Shown: positions 45,840 to 54,463 of the stretch, one piece after another
How the letters are laid out: each line of letters starts with the position of its first letter
Numbering within the stretch: the first letter of the stretch is position 1
NCBI GenBank assembly: GCA_947498775.1
Contig: CANMLL010000016.1
Coordinates: 1-64,000, forward strand
DNA: 64,000 nucleotides
DNA from: an uncultured Aquimarina sp.
GTDB lineage: Bacteria; Bacteroidota; Bacteroidia; Flavobacteriales; Flavobacteriaceae
Direction of reading: 5' to 3'
Made by a program: the position numbers and the translations under genes
The notes under the pieces: generated by a model
Seen by the model: only the letters and a program-made list of their open reading frames with translations
What the model was told of the DNA's origin: nothing
The model's database searches: none

Positions 45840-45960
45840 TACTCAAAGTTGCATTTTAGAATGCTAAATTAAAAGTATGGTAAAATTAAGCTTTTAGAAG
45901 TGATTTTTATTGAAGTCATTTAAAAAAAAGGACTCTTTAATGCTAATACATCAAAAAATA

Positions 45961-46593
45961 TTACTTAAAAGCTTTTTCAATAACCATGAGTATAGAATAG
46001 TAAATGTCAAATGCAATGAACTTTTTTATTTGACCAGCACTAAATTCTCTATCTGTAATGTAATAAATCCTTTGTGCAATAAGCGAAGTGCTTACATTAC
46101 CATCACCTTCAAGAGTATTGATAATTTCCCTAAAATCATCGCTATCACTTGTATTTTTAAGACATTGTATGAGTCCACCGCGATAATTGAATATCATGAT
46201 TTCTTCTTCATTTTTTTTATCAGATGTTGATGGATAGGATTTTTTTACCGCTTCTTGGTTTTCATATTCACTTAGTTTAACCCAAAGTGAATTTTTACTA
46301 GTTGCAGCTTTCTTAAATTCACGAGTTAATTGTATCGAATTACTTGAGGGTAGTTTTCTGAGGTCTAAAGATAAACTAGCAACCTCGGCCAAAAAGGTTC
46401 GATAGGTTTTAATAGAGTCATTTCCAAACTTATAATAAGAAAATAAGTCATTCTCAAACGATTCGAAGGCTTTTTTTGATAGACCAGTCCCATCAATACT
46501 AAGACAATTAATATTTGTCTGAGTGTAAGAAGTAAATGTTGATAATAGCAATACCATCACTAGGATTGCTATGAATCTAATCTTAAGGGGCAT
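45961..46593 (-). CDS. Exported protein of unknown function
   Basis: This 210-residue protein has a signal peptide (MPLKIRFIAILVMVLLL, cleavage near YTQ). The mature part is mostly helical and polar, with no motif I recognise. It is inserted between the two mutase subunit genes (gaps of 121 and 86 bp). This position is not typical of mutase operons and suggests a later insertion (inference). Confidence 0.65.
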   Translation of the reverse strand: MPLKIRFIAILVMVLLLSTFTSYTQTNINCLSIDGTGLSKKAFESFENDLFSYYKFGNDSIKTYRTFLAEVASLSLDLRKLPSSNSIQLTREFKKAATSKNSLWVKLSEYENQEAVKKSYPSTSDKKNEEEIMIFNYRGGLIQCLKNTSDSDDFREIINTLEGDGNVSTSLIAQRIYYITDREFSAGQIKKFIAFDIYYSILMVIEKAFK

Positions 46594-46679
46594 TGATTAG
46601 GGTTTAGTAAAGTTAATGTATAGGCTTAGTCTTATAAATTTGGTTGCAAGTTAATAATTAGTTAGTAAATATTAACGTT

Positions 46680-48044
46680 TTATTGTATGTTTTTCTCTAT
46701 AAATTCACTTAACCGCCTTTTTATAACCGGTTCAAGAAGGGTTTTTCTTACTTTTTTGCCTGGAAAGACGGACTTTTGAAACTCTGGAATTACCTCTGCA
46801 GTATTCCGATATTTGTTAGATCCTGTTAAAATGATGTTTTCATTATCAAATAATTCTTGCTCTTTTTGAGCGCTCTCTTTTATTTTTCGCTGTATATTCC
46901 CAGATTTCAATTGACTTAAGAATCCACCACCTTTTTCGATGTTTTTGAACAACACTAACGATTTTTCTGCTAGCTGATGGGTAAGACTTTCAATATAATA
47001 AGAGCCAGATGCAGGATTTTCTACAAGATCTAAATAACTTTCGTTTTTTAAGATCAGTAATTGATTTAATGAAATTCTTGTTCCAAAATCGTTTTCGAGA
47101 TGGTAAATATCGTCGTAAGGTAAATTATAAATTGTATCTGCTCCTCCCAATATGGTACTCATACACTCTGTTGTTGTACGAAGCATATTCACATTATAAT
47201 CCAAAATGGTTTTGTTGCGATGTGAAGGATAGGCAATGATATGGCACTCATTAATAACTTTATATTCAGATGCTAATACCTGCCATAATATTCTAAGGGC
47301 ACGAAGTTTGGCAATTTCAAAAAAGTAATTCCCTCCAACGGCTACTTTGAAGATGATTTTGTTTCTCTTAAAAGGGTTATGATCCTTATCCTCAAAATGG
47401 TTTAAATATTCATTGGCATGTGCCAGGGTATATGCTAACTGCTGTGTCATGGTGGCACCGGCATTTTGATAAAGGCTCATGTCGATACTTACTATACTTT
47501 TTAACGAAGTATACTTGCAAATTTCTCCTAAGTATTGATGATCCTTCTTTGCATTATGAAACCAATTACCTGTACTTGCAAGATTGTTGATGATATCAAT
47601 TAAAAGATGAATGTTGAGTGTATTGGTTTTTGCGATAGTATTTATTGAAGCAATATAGGATGCTGAAAAAAAATCGGTTTCAATAAAAACAGGAATTTCT
47701 GAAGTGATATTTTGTAGCAGATCATTGGGGTCGATATCTTCCGTTTGAACTACAAAAAAAATACTTTCTGCTCCTTTTTGAATTGCTTCTAGTGCCTTTT
47801 TATTCCCTGTAAAACTGTTACTAACCTCTATTTTTATAGAGTTTCTCCATTTGGTAGGGTTAGAAACTGGACTATCTATTTCTGATAGATCTTCTTTGTG
47901 GTAGAAAGGTTTAATGTCTATACCTTCTAAGGATTTATATATCAAAGCCTCATTATAGTCTGCACCTTTAAGATCAAATTGAATTTTTTGTTTCCATTGC
48001 TTGGCAGAAACTTCATCAAAACTATCAAATAAGGATTTAGTCAT
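46680..48044 (-). CDS. mutA: Methylmalonyl-CoA mutase, small subunit
   Basis: This protein of about 454 residues starts at MTKSLFDSFDEVSAKQWK (48044). The frame reaches 48101, but that would overlap the DivIC-like gene by 65 bp rather than 8. It has the barrel of the mutase family but lacks the C-terminal cobalamin-binding domain and the DxHxxG motif, as expected for the non-catalytic partner. It follows the DivIC-like gene and udk in one leftward run. Confidence 0.9.
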   Translation of the reverse strand: MTKSLFDSFDEVSAKQWKQKIQFDLKGADYNEALIYKSLEGIDIKPFYHKEDLSEIDSPVSNPTKWRNSIKIEVSNSFTGNKKALEAIQKGAESIFFVVQTEDIDPNDLLQNITSEIPVFIETDFFSASYIASINTIAKTNTLNIHLLIDIINNLASTGNWFHNAKKDHQYLGEICKYTSLKSIVSIDMSLYQNAGATMTQQLAYTLAHANEYLNHFEDKDHNPFKRNKIIFKVAVGGNYFFEIAKLRALRILWQVLASEYKVINECHIIAYPSHRNKTILDYNVNMLRTTTECMSTILGGADTIYNLPYDDIYHLENDFGTRISLNQLLILKNESYLDLVENPASGSYYIESLTHQLAEKSLVLFKNIEKGGGFLSQLKSGNIQRKIKESAQKEQELFDNENIILTGSNKYRNTAEVIPEFQKSVFPGKKVRKTLLEPVIKRRLSEFIEKNIQ

Positions 48045-48396
48045 TTTTCTTTGTTTTAGGCACGCTATCTTCGTATTCGATAATATAGATTTCTTCATCA
48101 TCCCGCTTCATAAAATACTCTTCTCGTGCAAATTTTTCTAACTCACTACTGTCTTTCAATACTTTGATATCTTTTTGATCTTTAATGATTTCTTTGATAT
48201 AGTATTCTTTATTATCTTCAAGCTCTTGTGTTTCCTGATCCAATTCTCGGTGAATGAGCCAGGAGTTGGTGTCCAGAAATAACATCCATATCACAAATAG
48301 CAATACAATGAGCACATATTTGTTTAAAAATATGGCAAAAATCGGTATCAATGCCGGCTTGTTTTTTAGTTTCTGAAAATAACTTTTAAGCTTCAA
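48037..48396 (-). CDS. Septum formation initiator family protein (DivIC/FtsB-like)
   Basis: This 119-residue protein has one membrane helix (about 22-42) followed by a coiled coil (about 48-85, ELDQETQELEDNKEYYIKEI) and the typical LEKFAREEYFMKRDDEEIY end. It would be a divisome component that links FtsL and FtsQ. The stop overlaps the start of the mutase small-subunit gene by 8 bp. Confidence 0.9.
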   Translation of the reverse strand: MKLKSYFQKLKNKPALIPIFAIFLNKYVLIVLLFVIWMLFLDTNSWLIHRELDQETQELEDNKEYYIKEIIKDQKDIKVLKDSSELEKFAREEYFMKRDDEEIYIIEYEDSVPKTKKND

Positions 48397-48433
48397 ATTT
48401 AGTACGGTAATATTTGTGGTAAAGGTACAAAAG

Positions 48434-49042
48434 TTAATTCAAGCGCTCCTTAATAATTGTACGTACAATATCAACGGCTACATTATTATAATGATTGTTG
48501 GGGATAATAAGATCGGCAAATTCTTTGGTTGGATCGATGAACTGCTGATGCATAGGTTTTAACGTATTTTGATATCGATCCAGTACTTCATCCATATCTC
48601 TGCCACGCTCTGCAATATCTCTTTTTAGCCGCCTTATCAATCGTTCATCACTATCGGTATGTACATATATTTTAATGTCGAACATCTCTCTAATTTCTGG
48701 ATTAGTAAGGATTAAAATCCCTTCTACAATCATGACCTTACTGGGTTTGGTTTTGATTGTTTCTTTAGTTCGATTGTGCGCTGCAAAAGAGTAAACAGGC
48801 TGATCTATCGTTTCTCCTTTTCTTAATGCAGTGAGGTGGTTACCTAGTAACTCAAAATCTATAGATTGTGGATGGTCAAAGTTGATTTTTACTCGTTCAT
48901 CATAACTTAAGTGACTGGTGTCTTTGTAATATGAATCTTGCGAAATAACGCATACTTCATTTTCGGGTAATTCATTAACAATCTGATTGACAACCGTAGT
49001 TTTTCCACAACCTGTTCCTCCAGCAATACCAATAATTAACAT
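48434..49042 (-). CDS. udk: Uridine kinase
   Basis: This 202-residue kinase phosphorylates uridine and cytidine in pyrimidine salvage. The P-loop GGTGCGKTT is at residues 8-16; SQDSYYKD, NFDHPQSIDFELL and RLKRDIAERGRDM are family signatures. A -7-like TAAATTTG (49060-49067 on the minus strand) lies 17 bp before the start. The DivIC-like gene follows after 37 bp. Confidence 0.95.
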   Translation of the reverse strand: MLIIGIAGGTGCGKTTVVNQIVNELPENEVCVISQDSYYKDTSHLSYDERVKINFDHPQSIDFELLGNHLTALRKGETIDQPVYSFAAHNRTKETIKTKPSKVMIVEGILILTNPEIREMFDIKIYVHTDSDERLIRRLKRDIAERGRDMDEVLDRYQNTLKPMHQQFIDPTKEFADLIIPNNHYNNVAVDIVRTIIKERLN

Positions 49043-49124
49043 CTTGTTTTAGTTTTCGGCAAATTTAGAAATAGTTATTGAGTTTTGAGTAGGGGAGTGA
49101 ATGAGTTTTTAGGTTTTTATTAAG

Positions 49125-49159
49125 AAAAACCGAAGCTCTCATAGAAAGCCTCGGTTTTT
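49125..49159 (-). terminator. Terminator behind the Cys-rich lipoprotein gene
   Basis: Arms 49125-49137 (AAAAACCGAAGCT) and 49147-49159 pair at 12 of 13 positions around a 9-nt loop. On the minus strand the hairpin is followed by T residues. It separates the lipoprotein gene from udk. Confidence 0.75.
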
Positions 49160-49215
49160 TAATTTAGTTTTCACTTACTGAAAAACAACAAACTATAATT
49201 TATAGTTATAGTATT

Positions 49216-49794
49216 TTAGGTACAATAAATATTACAGAAATATCCATAATATACCGTAGTACCGCAAACTAGTGCGTAGATTGCTCTGTCAAATAGAAAA
49301 TCTGATGGACAAGCTCTACCCAAAGTGCAAGTTGATGTAGAGTATAGTTGACAGTTTATTACGATTCCCTTACTACTGTTTGTTTTATGTTTGTTAAGCT
49401 CCTTTATATGGTTTGCAGATAAGATATTGTTAAGTTGTTGTACACTTAATAATTCTCCTTCCTTTAATTTTGCCTCTATATCTTTCAAGAGTCCTTGAGA
49501 TTCTAAATAATCAGAGATCCTGTAGTTTTCTTGCAGTGCTTCATGTTCTTTTTCTGTTAGCTGTTCAAAATAATCATGTTTCTCTACGGTACTTTTATTC
49601 TCAAAGCCTTTCGGGGCCTTTAGAAAGACTCCATTAGCTATTAATTCGGGTGTAATGGTAATTAACTCTTCATCAGTCTGTTTTTCAATTTCATCAGAGA
49701 TGATCTCATCCTTATTACAGGACGTGACAAACATAGATATTATAAACAAGCCAACCAGGCTCAATAGAAATGATGTGAATTTAAAATTTTTCAT
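49216..49794 (-). CDS. Lipoprotein with Cys-rich C-terminus
   Basis: This 192-residue lipoprotein has a lipobox (MFVTSC, about Cys26). A charged helical middle follows (about 60-140, with YFEQLTEKEHEALQENY and KLKEGELLSVQQL). The final 45 residues hold six cysteines and end CNIYCT. The middle is hydrophilic and the tail is compact and aromatic, so the tail may form a disulfide-stabilised knot outside the cell (inference). I recognise no family. It has its own terminator, and the upstream region is interrupted by the IS about 320 bp away. Confidence 0.7.
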   Translation of the reverse strand: MKNFKFTSFLLSLVGLFIISMFVTSCNKDEIISDEIEKQTDEELITITPELIANGVFLKAPKGFENKSTVEKHDYFEQLTEKEHEALQENYRISDYLESQGLLKDIEAKLKEGELLSVQQLNNILSANHIKELNKHKTNSSKGIVINCQLYSTSTCTLGRACPSDFLFDRAIYALVCGTTVYYGYFCNIYCT

Positions 49795-50108
49795 AATTAC
49801 AGTTTTAAGATTAAAAGATGGGTAATGAAGCGAATAGTAACTTATTTTGGGTTACTATTTCACCTAAGAACTAATTTTTAAGTTTTATGAATTGTAAAAC
49901 GACAAACTTGTTGTACAACAATTCAATTGATGATTTCGAAATTAGCCGAAAAGAGAAACAAAAAACAATGTAACATGTTGATATTTATAAATTTAAACTT
50001 TGAATTTATAAATTTGGAGTACGTTTTATAAGTATGTCGTAAGTGTCAGTATTTGAAGTGAAAATCCATAGTTACTTTGGTTCTATATATAATCCTATAA
50101 ATAGATCT
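49795..50108. other. Intergenic region with palindromes, between lipoprotein gene and IS
   Basis: No gene is supported. Present are a hairpin (ATAGTAAC, loop, GTTACTAT near 49844), a perfect 14-bp palindrome TTGTTGTACAACAA (49908-49921), and two copies of ATTTATAAATTT (49983-49994 and 50004-50015) spaced 21 bp apart. They may be regulatory for the leftward lipoprotein gene. Confidence 0.45.
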
Positions 50109-50114
50109 TAAATA
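50109..50114. repeat. Target-site duplication of the IS, left copy (TAAATA)
   Basis: TAAATA directly abuts the left end of the IS and is repeated exactly at 51135-51140, next to the right end. Confidence 0.8.
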
Positions 50115-51134
50115 ACGTGAGTTCGGTTTAAGGCTTACCCAATTCTTTGTAGGTTATCTATATTGATATTTGGTTTAGTTGGGTAAAAGGCATATGCTAT
50201 TAATCCTGAGATCAAGTTTGTTATAAAGTTGTCAAAGCTTCTATGTCTAGTATGTTCTATTTGACATTGATTTTTCAGGATATCATTCACGCTTTCTACT
50301 ACAGCTCTTTTCCTTAGTAATATTTTATCGTAGATGTTCATTAAAGCGTTTTTCATATTCTTTTTAATTTTAGTTACTAAGTGTATTCCATCTACAAATA
50401 GTTGTTCGAATAAGTCTTTTCCTATATATCCTCTATCAGCGAATATTTTACCAAATACTTTGGTGTGAAAGGTTTTATCCTTCAAAGGTTGTCTATCATC
50501 TACATTGCCTTGTGTTATTAAAAAATCTATAATTTCACCTCTCTCATTAATGATGATATGTAGTTTGAAGCCAAAAAACCATCCCATCGACCCTTTTCCT
50601 TTTTGTGCTATACCCTTGAATACTTTGTTTTGTTTTTCCCTTTTAGTATGGCATACCTTGATCAGAGTTGAATCCATAAAAGAAATTCCAGAACATTCTC
50701 CTAAACAACACATTTGTAAAAACAGCACCATTGGCATAATGGCTCTTTTTTGTAATTCTACAAAGCGATTATAAGAAACAGTTTGAGGAAAATCATCCTT
50801 CATATGCTTACAAACATAATTGAGATAAAAATGTTTAAGGCATCGATATCCCTTTTGGTGAAATAGCACCATAATAGTGATCACCTCACTTTGAGATAAT
50901 TTAGAAACCCTATTACGTCTTTTAACACCTGAATGAGCATTCAAGCTATTTTTATCAAGAACTTGACTCATTTATATACAAAAATCATCAATAAGACAAA
51001 AAATATCCGTAATTTTATTTGTAGAAATCATAAGCAGAAAGTTAGTTAAATATTTGAATGTTAGATACTTAAATATACTAATTCTCTGCTTTTTCTACAA
51101 TAAATTATTAAAGTTTCTTATCCCGAACTCACGT
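50115..51134 (-). mobile_element. Intact IS982-family insertion sequence
   Basis: The element is 1,020 bp long. Its ends are inverted repeats: ACGTGAGTTCGG is identical at both tips, and 16 of the first 18 bases match (50115-50132 against the complement of 51117-51134). A 6-bp TAAATA direct repeat flanks it. It carries one transposase gene that fills most of its length. Size, single DDE gene and repeats fit the IS982 family. Intact ends and an intact gene suggest recent insertion and possible activity. Confidence 0.9.
50135..50971 (-). CDS. IS982-family DDE transposase
   Basis: This 278-residue transposase has the catalytic triad: Asp in FMDSTLIKVCH, Asp in FADRGYIGKDLF and Glu in AVVESVND. 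The start MSQVLDKNSLNAHSG and the segment SKLSQSEVITIMVLF, followed by a Tyr-rich helix, are typical of IS982 proteins. No frameshift or stop interrupts it. The stop codon lies 20 bp inside the left end of the element. Confidence 0.92.
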   Translation of the reverse strand: MSQVLDKNSLNAHSGVKRRNRVSKLSQSEVITIMVLFHQKGYRCLKHFYLNYVCKHMKDDFPQTVSYNRFVELQKRAIMPMVLFLQMCCLGECSGISFMDSTLIKVCHTKREKQNKVFKGIAQKGKGSMGWFFGFKLHIIINERGEIIDFLITQGNVDDRQPLKDKTFHTKVFGKIFADRGYIGKDLFEQLFVDGIHLVTKIKKNMKNALMNIYDKILLRKRAVVESVNDILKNQCQIEHTRHRSFDNFITNLISGLIAYAFYPTKPNINIDNLQRIG

Positions 51135-52216
51135 TAAATAGAGAAATACGTCACCCCCGAAGAAGAATCCTTTTGAGCACCAGTTACCGATTTTATACAA
51201 TTAATCTCATTTTGATCTCTTAGTACACCCATAAAGGCAAAAATCATCGCCTCCTTAAAATCTATAATTTCTGCTACGGGGATTATAATTTGGGCCACAT
51301 CTTTTACTTTATCTTGAAGAGTTTCAATCAAAAAATCGTTTTTTGCACCGCCGCCAGTAACTAATACCTGGGCATTCTTCTTTTGAGTATTCTGGATAAC
51401 AGCGGCTATTTGCGTAGCAATATGGTGTGCTGATGTATGTAGAAGATTTTGAGCAGAATCTTCAGAATTATTGATAATAGGTTCAACGCTTTTTGTAAAC
51501 CATTCATATCCCAAAGATTTTGGATAAGGTAGTTTGTAATATTCTAAAGTATTCAAATGGTTTAATACATCTTGATTTATAACCCCTGTAGATGCAATTA
51601 TGCCTCCCTTATCATAATCAAGATCAATTTTTTTACAGATATGATTAAGAAGCATGTTTACCGGAGAGATGTCATAGGCAATTCTTTTTCCTGTATTTTC
51701 AAAAGAAATATTGCTGATTCCCCCCAGGTTTAAGCAAAAATCATATTCTCCAAATAACAATTGATCTCCAATAGGAACTAGGGGCGCGCCTTGGCCTCCC
51801 AAAGCCATATCGTTGGTTCTAAAGTCACAAATCACTTTTTGCCCACTAGCATTTGCAAGATGCTGTCCGGATCCTATCTGATAGGTAAGACCAATTTCGG
51901 GTTGATGAAAAACGGTATGCCCATGACTGGCTATAAAATCTACTTCAATGTTGTTTTTTTCTACAAAATCTTTCACTTTTCCTCCAAGCCAACTGCCATA
52001 TTCGTTATGGAATGCCAATAGTTTTGAGGCTTCAAGAGTGACTGTGTTTTTCAGGTTTTCTTTAAATGCTGAAGAATAGTCAATGCTTGCAGTTTTTTCT
52101 ATTGAAAAAGCCCAGGTATGATTTTTCCTTTCAAAATAACAATAGGCAATATCCAATCCATCAAGGGATGTACCAGACATCAAACCGATTACTTTATATA
52201 GTTGTGTATTAGACAT
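51134..52216 (-). CDS. anmK: Anhydro-N-acetylmuramic acid kinase
   Basis: This 360-residue kinase hydrolyses the 1,6-anhydro ring of anhydroMurNAc and phosphorylates it to MurNAc-6-phosphate in murein recycling. Family motifs are LMSGTSLDGLDIAY at the start (ATP loop), ASHGHTVFHQP, CDFRTNDMALGGQGAPLVP and VTGGGAKN. Its start overlaps the methyltransferase gene by 8 bp. The last base of its TAA stop is the first base of the IS, and the encoded protein is unchanged. Confidence 0.95.
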   Translation of the reverse strand: MSNTQLYKVIGLMSGTSLDGLDIAYCYFERKNHTWAFSIEKTASIDYSSAFKENLKNTVTLEASKLLAFHNEYGSWLGGKVKDFVEKNNIEVDFIASHGHTVFHQPEIGLTYQIGSGQHLANASGQKVICDFRTNDMALGGQGAPLVPIGDQLLFGEYDFCLNLGGISNISFENTGKRIAYDISPVNMLLNHICKKIDLDYDKGGIIASTGVINQDVLNHLNTLEYYKLPYPKSLGYEWFTKSVEPIINNSEDSAQNLLHTSAHHIATQIAAVIQNTQKKNAQVLVTGGGAKNDFLIETLQDKVKDVAQIIIPVAEIIDFKEAMIFAFMGVLRDQNEINCIKSVTGAQKDSSSGVTYFSI

Positions 52217-52886
52217 AGTGCAAGGTAAAAATTATTGATAACAACTCGTCTTGATCATTGGTGACTTCGGTAATATCCTCAAAAGATAAATTACAATTGG
52301 TAAATACTTCAATCCAATCTTCAAGGGTCCTGGCATACCATCGATGGGCATTTTTAAAATTACCCGGAAGCCCCTTCCATGAATCCTCAATCCATTGGCT
52401 TTTGTGAGCTAACATTTGATTATTTAAAAAATTCGGATGTAACGTTTGGATTATTATTTTACCTTCTGGGAGTAGTATTCTTTTAAATGAGTTCAACAAA
52501 TTTTGAACTTCATCCTTTTGATATAAACTAAAGTTACAAACTATGCCGTCATAAGGAGACTTGGGAATTGGAACTCCTCTTATAATTTCTTCATAGGTTA
52601 AGGTATAAAAGTATTGTGGTCCTTTTTGCTGTGCATTTTTGATGAGTGTATCAATCGCATCGATTCCCACAATTTCTGTAAATTGGTTGGATAATGAGCG
52701 GGTAAGCCAACCCTCACCACAACCAACATCAAGGATTTTTGTAAAAGCATGTTTTCTAATATGATTTACAATCGCCGGATTGGTGTACATTCTAGAAGGG
52801 ATGATATTGTCGTCGATAACACGAATCCATTCCTTTGCATTAGTTGACCAAGATTCAAAAATTGATGTGTTTGTCATTTTTACCAA
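52209..52886 (-). CDS. Class I SAM-dependent methyltransferase
   Basis: This 225-residue protein (an alternative start at 52877) has the SAM-binding motif ILDVGCGEGWLTRSL, then VGIDAIDTLI, YDGIVCNFSL and LLPEGKIIIQTLHP, the ordered Rossmann motifs of the class. The substrate is unknown. It is embedded between nagZ (2-bp gap) and anmK (8-bp overlap), so it is expressed with murein recycling, but a role in it is not established. Confidence 0.85.
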   Translation of the reverse strand: MVKMTNTSIFESWSTNAKEWIRVIDDNIIPSRMYTNPAIVNHIRKHAFTKILDVGCGEGWLTRSLSNQFTEIVGIDAIDTLIKNAQQKGPQYFYTLTYEEIIRGVPIPKSPYDGIVCNFSLYQKDEVQNLLNSFKRILLPEGKIIIQTLHPNFLNNQMLAHKSQWIEDSWKGLPGNFKNAHRWYARTLEDWIEVFTNCNLSFEDITEVTNDQDELLSIIFTLHYV

Positions 52887-52888
52887 TT

Positions 52889-54460
52889 TTAGAGTGTTAC
52901 GGGAATATTTCCAGCGGCATTATGTTTACCCAAAAAATGCTGCCCTGCTACTTGTTGAAATTCTGTGAAGTCCTGATAGGCAAGAATAATATTTTCAATA
53001 TGATCCGTATTAAAAACCCTTAGTACATATGGATTACCAAACAAGTACAAAGTTACCCGGTTTAATTTACTTAGATTATGAATGTAGTCAATGGTTTTCT
53101 GATCAAGTCCGAAATTATGTATAGGTTTCACTGAAGGTGAAAATAATGCGATAAGTATATTCTTTGTAGCATATTCTACGATATTATCTTCGATATACCC
53201 ATGTTTACTGAAGTTTACATGATCTTGAATACTATCAAAGAAAGTGCAGTTTGGTTTTCCGATACAAATAGCTTCAAAGGTAGCCGTTCTATATTTTTCT
53301 AGTGTTTTAGGTGTGCCTTTAATCATTGTAATGGCCTGTTGTGCAATTTTTTGATTTAAAGCTGAATGTACACCTGATTTTGCGGACGAGATACTTGATT
53401 TTTGAACCGAAAATGCTTTTTGTTTCATTTTCCATATTCTATTGAAACTATCTTCAATCTGTTGATTCGAAGCGTTTTTTTCAATCATACGAATCCCTTC
53501 CTCCACATTTTCTGAAAAACATAAGATATCATTACCGGCATCAAAGGCTTTCCATTCCAGCAATCCTTTTTCTTGGTATAGCTTTGATACACTATGCATG
53601 TTCAGCGCATCAGAGATTACAACACCCGTAAATCCTAATTTTTCTCTAAGTACACCTTTTATAATGTCTTTTGATAAAGTAGCAGAAATATGTTGCCCAT
53701 TACTTAATTCGGGAACTACCAGATGCCCAATCATTATGCTATCAATACCCGATTCGATAGCTTTTATAAAAGGATATAACTCCTGCTCATGTATTTCGTC
53801 TCGGGATTTATTAATTACCGGAAGTCCAAGATGAGAATCTACGTTGGTGTCGCCATGCCCGGGAAAATGCTTAAAACAACCTAAAATTCCTGCCTCTTTT
53901 GTTCCTTTATAAAAAGATAATGCCTTTTGGGTAACTTTTACTTTGTTTTCTCCAAAGGAACGATACCCTATCACCGGATTATCTGGATTCATATTAATAT
54001 CAGCCACAGGGGCTAAATTCATATGTATGCCTATATTAGCAAGATCGTTTCCTATTTGTTTTCCGGTCTGGAAAACAAGCTCATTTTGATTGCCTGGCAA
54101 GGCTCCTAAAGTAATTGCATACGGATATTGGGGTGTGTTTTCTACGCGCATTGCCAAACCCCATTCGGCATCAATGCTAATTAATAATGGAGTAGGGGCA
54201 ATACTTTGATAATGATCTATTAATTCTTTAAGTCTTTGAAAACTATTCTCGTTTCGTACTATTTTTTTCTTCCCTTCAAAATTGGTCGCGGCGCTTGCCC
54301 GACTGTGAAAAAAAGTGAGTCCCCCAATGTGAAAATTTTTGATCAGTGTTTCTAAACGTCGAATTTCTTCTTCAGAATCATTTATAAAAGCTGCCGGAAA
54401 GATAAACTGTCCGATTTTTTCTCTTTTGGAAAGGTTTTTTAAGTTGTCTACTGGCATCAT
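52889..54460 (-). CDS. nagZ: Beta-N-acetylhexosaminidase NagZ (GH3)
   Basis: This 523-residue enzyme of glycoside hydrolase family 3 removes GlcNAc from GlcNAc-anhydroMurNAc (peptides). The NagZ loop with the His-Asp catalytic dyad is CFKHFPGHGDTNVDSHLGLP; the nucleophile Asp is in VVISDALNMHSV. There is no signal peptide, so it acts in the cytoplasm, consistent with AmpG import. It is longer than E. coli NagZ (341) because of a C-terminal GH3-like second domain (about 345-523). It lies 3 bp after ampG. Confidence 0.93.
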   Translation of the reverse strand: MMPVDNLKNLSKREKIGQFIFPAAFINDSEEEIRRLETLIKNFHIGGLTFFHSRASAATNFEGKKKIVRNENSFQRLKELIDHYQSIAPTPLLISIDAEWGLAMRVENTPQYPYAITLGALPGNQNELVFQTGKQIGNDLANIGIHMNLAPVADINMNPDNPVIGYRSFGENKVKVTQKALSFYKGTKEAGILGCFKHFPGHGDTNVDSHLGLPVINKSRDEIHEQELYPFIKAIESGIDSIMIGHLVVPELSNGQHISATLSKDIIKGVLREKLGFTGVVISDALNMHSVSKLYQEKGLLEWKAFDAGNDILCFSENVEEGIRMIEKNASNQQIEDSFNRIWKMKQKAFSVQKSSISSAKSGVHSALNQKIAQQAITMIKGTPKTLEKYRTATFEAICIGKPNCTFFDSIQDHVNFSKHGYIEDNIVEYATKNILIALFSPSVKPIHNFGLDQKTIDYIHNLSKLNRVTLYLFGNPYVLRVFNTDHIENIILAYQDFTEFQQVAGQHFLGKHNAAGNIPVTL

Positions 54461-54463
54461 CGT

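Noticed and set aside
49216-49794. RiPP or bacteriocin precursor because of the Cys-rich tail
   Set aside because: It has a lipobox and a long mature part, and no maturation, transport or immunity genes are adjacent.
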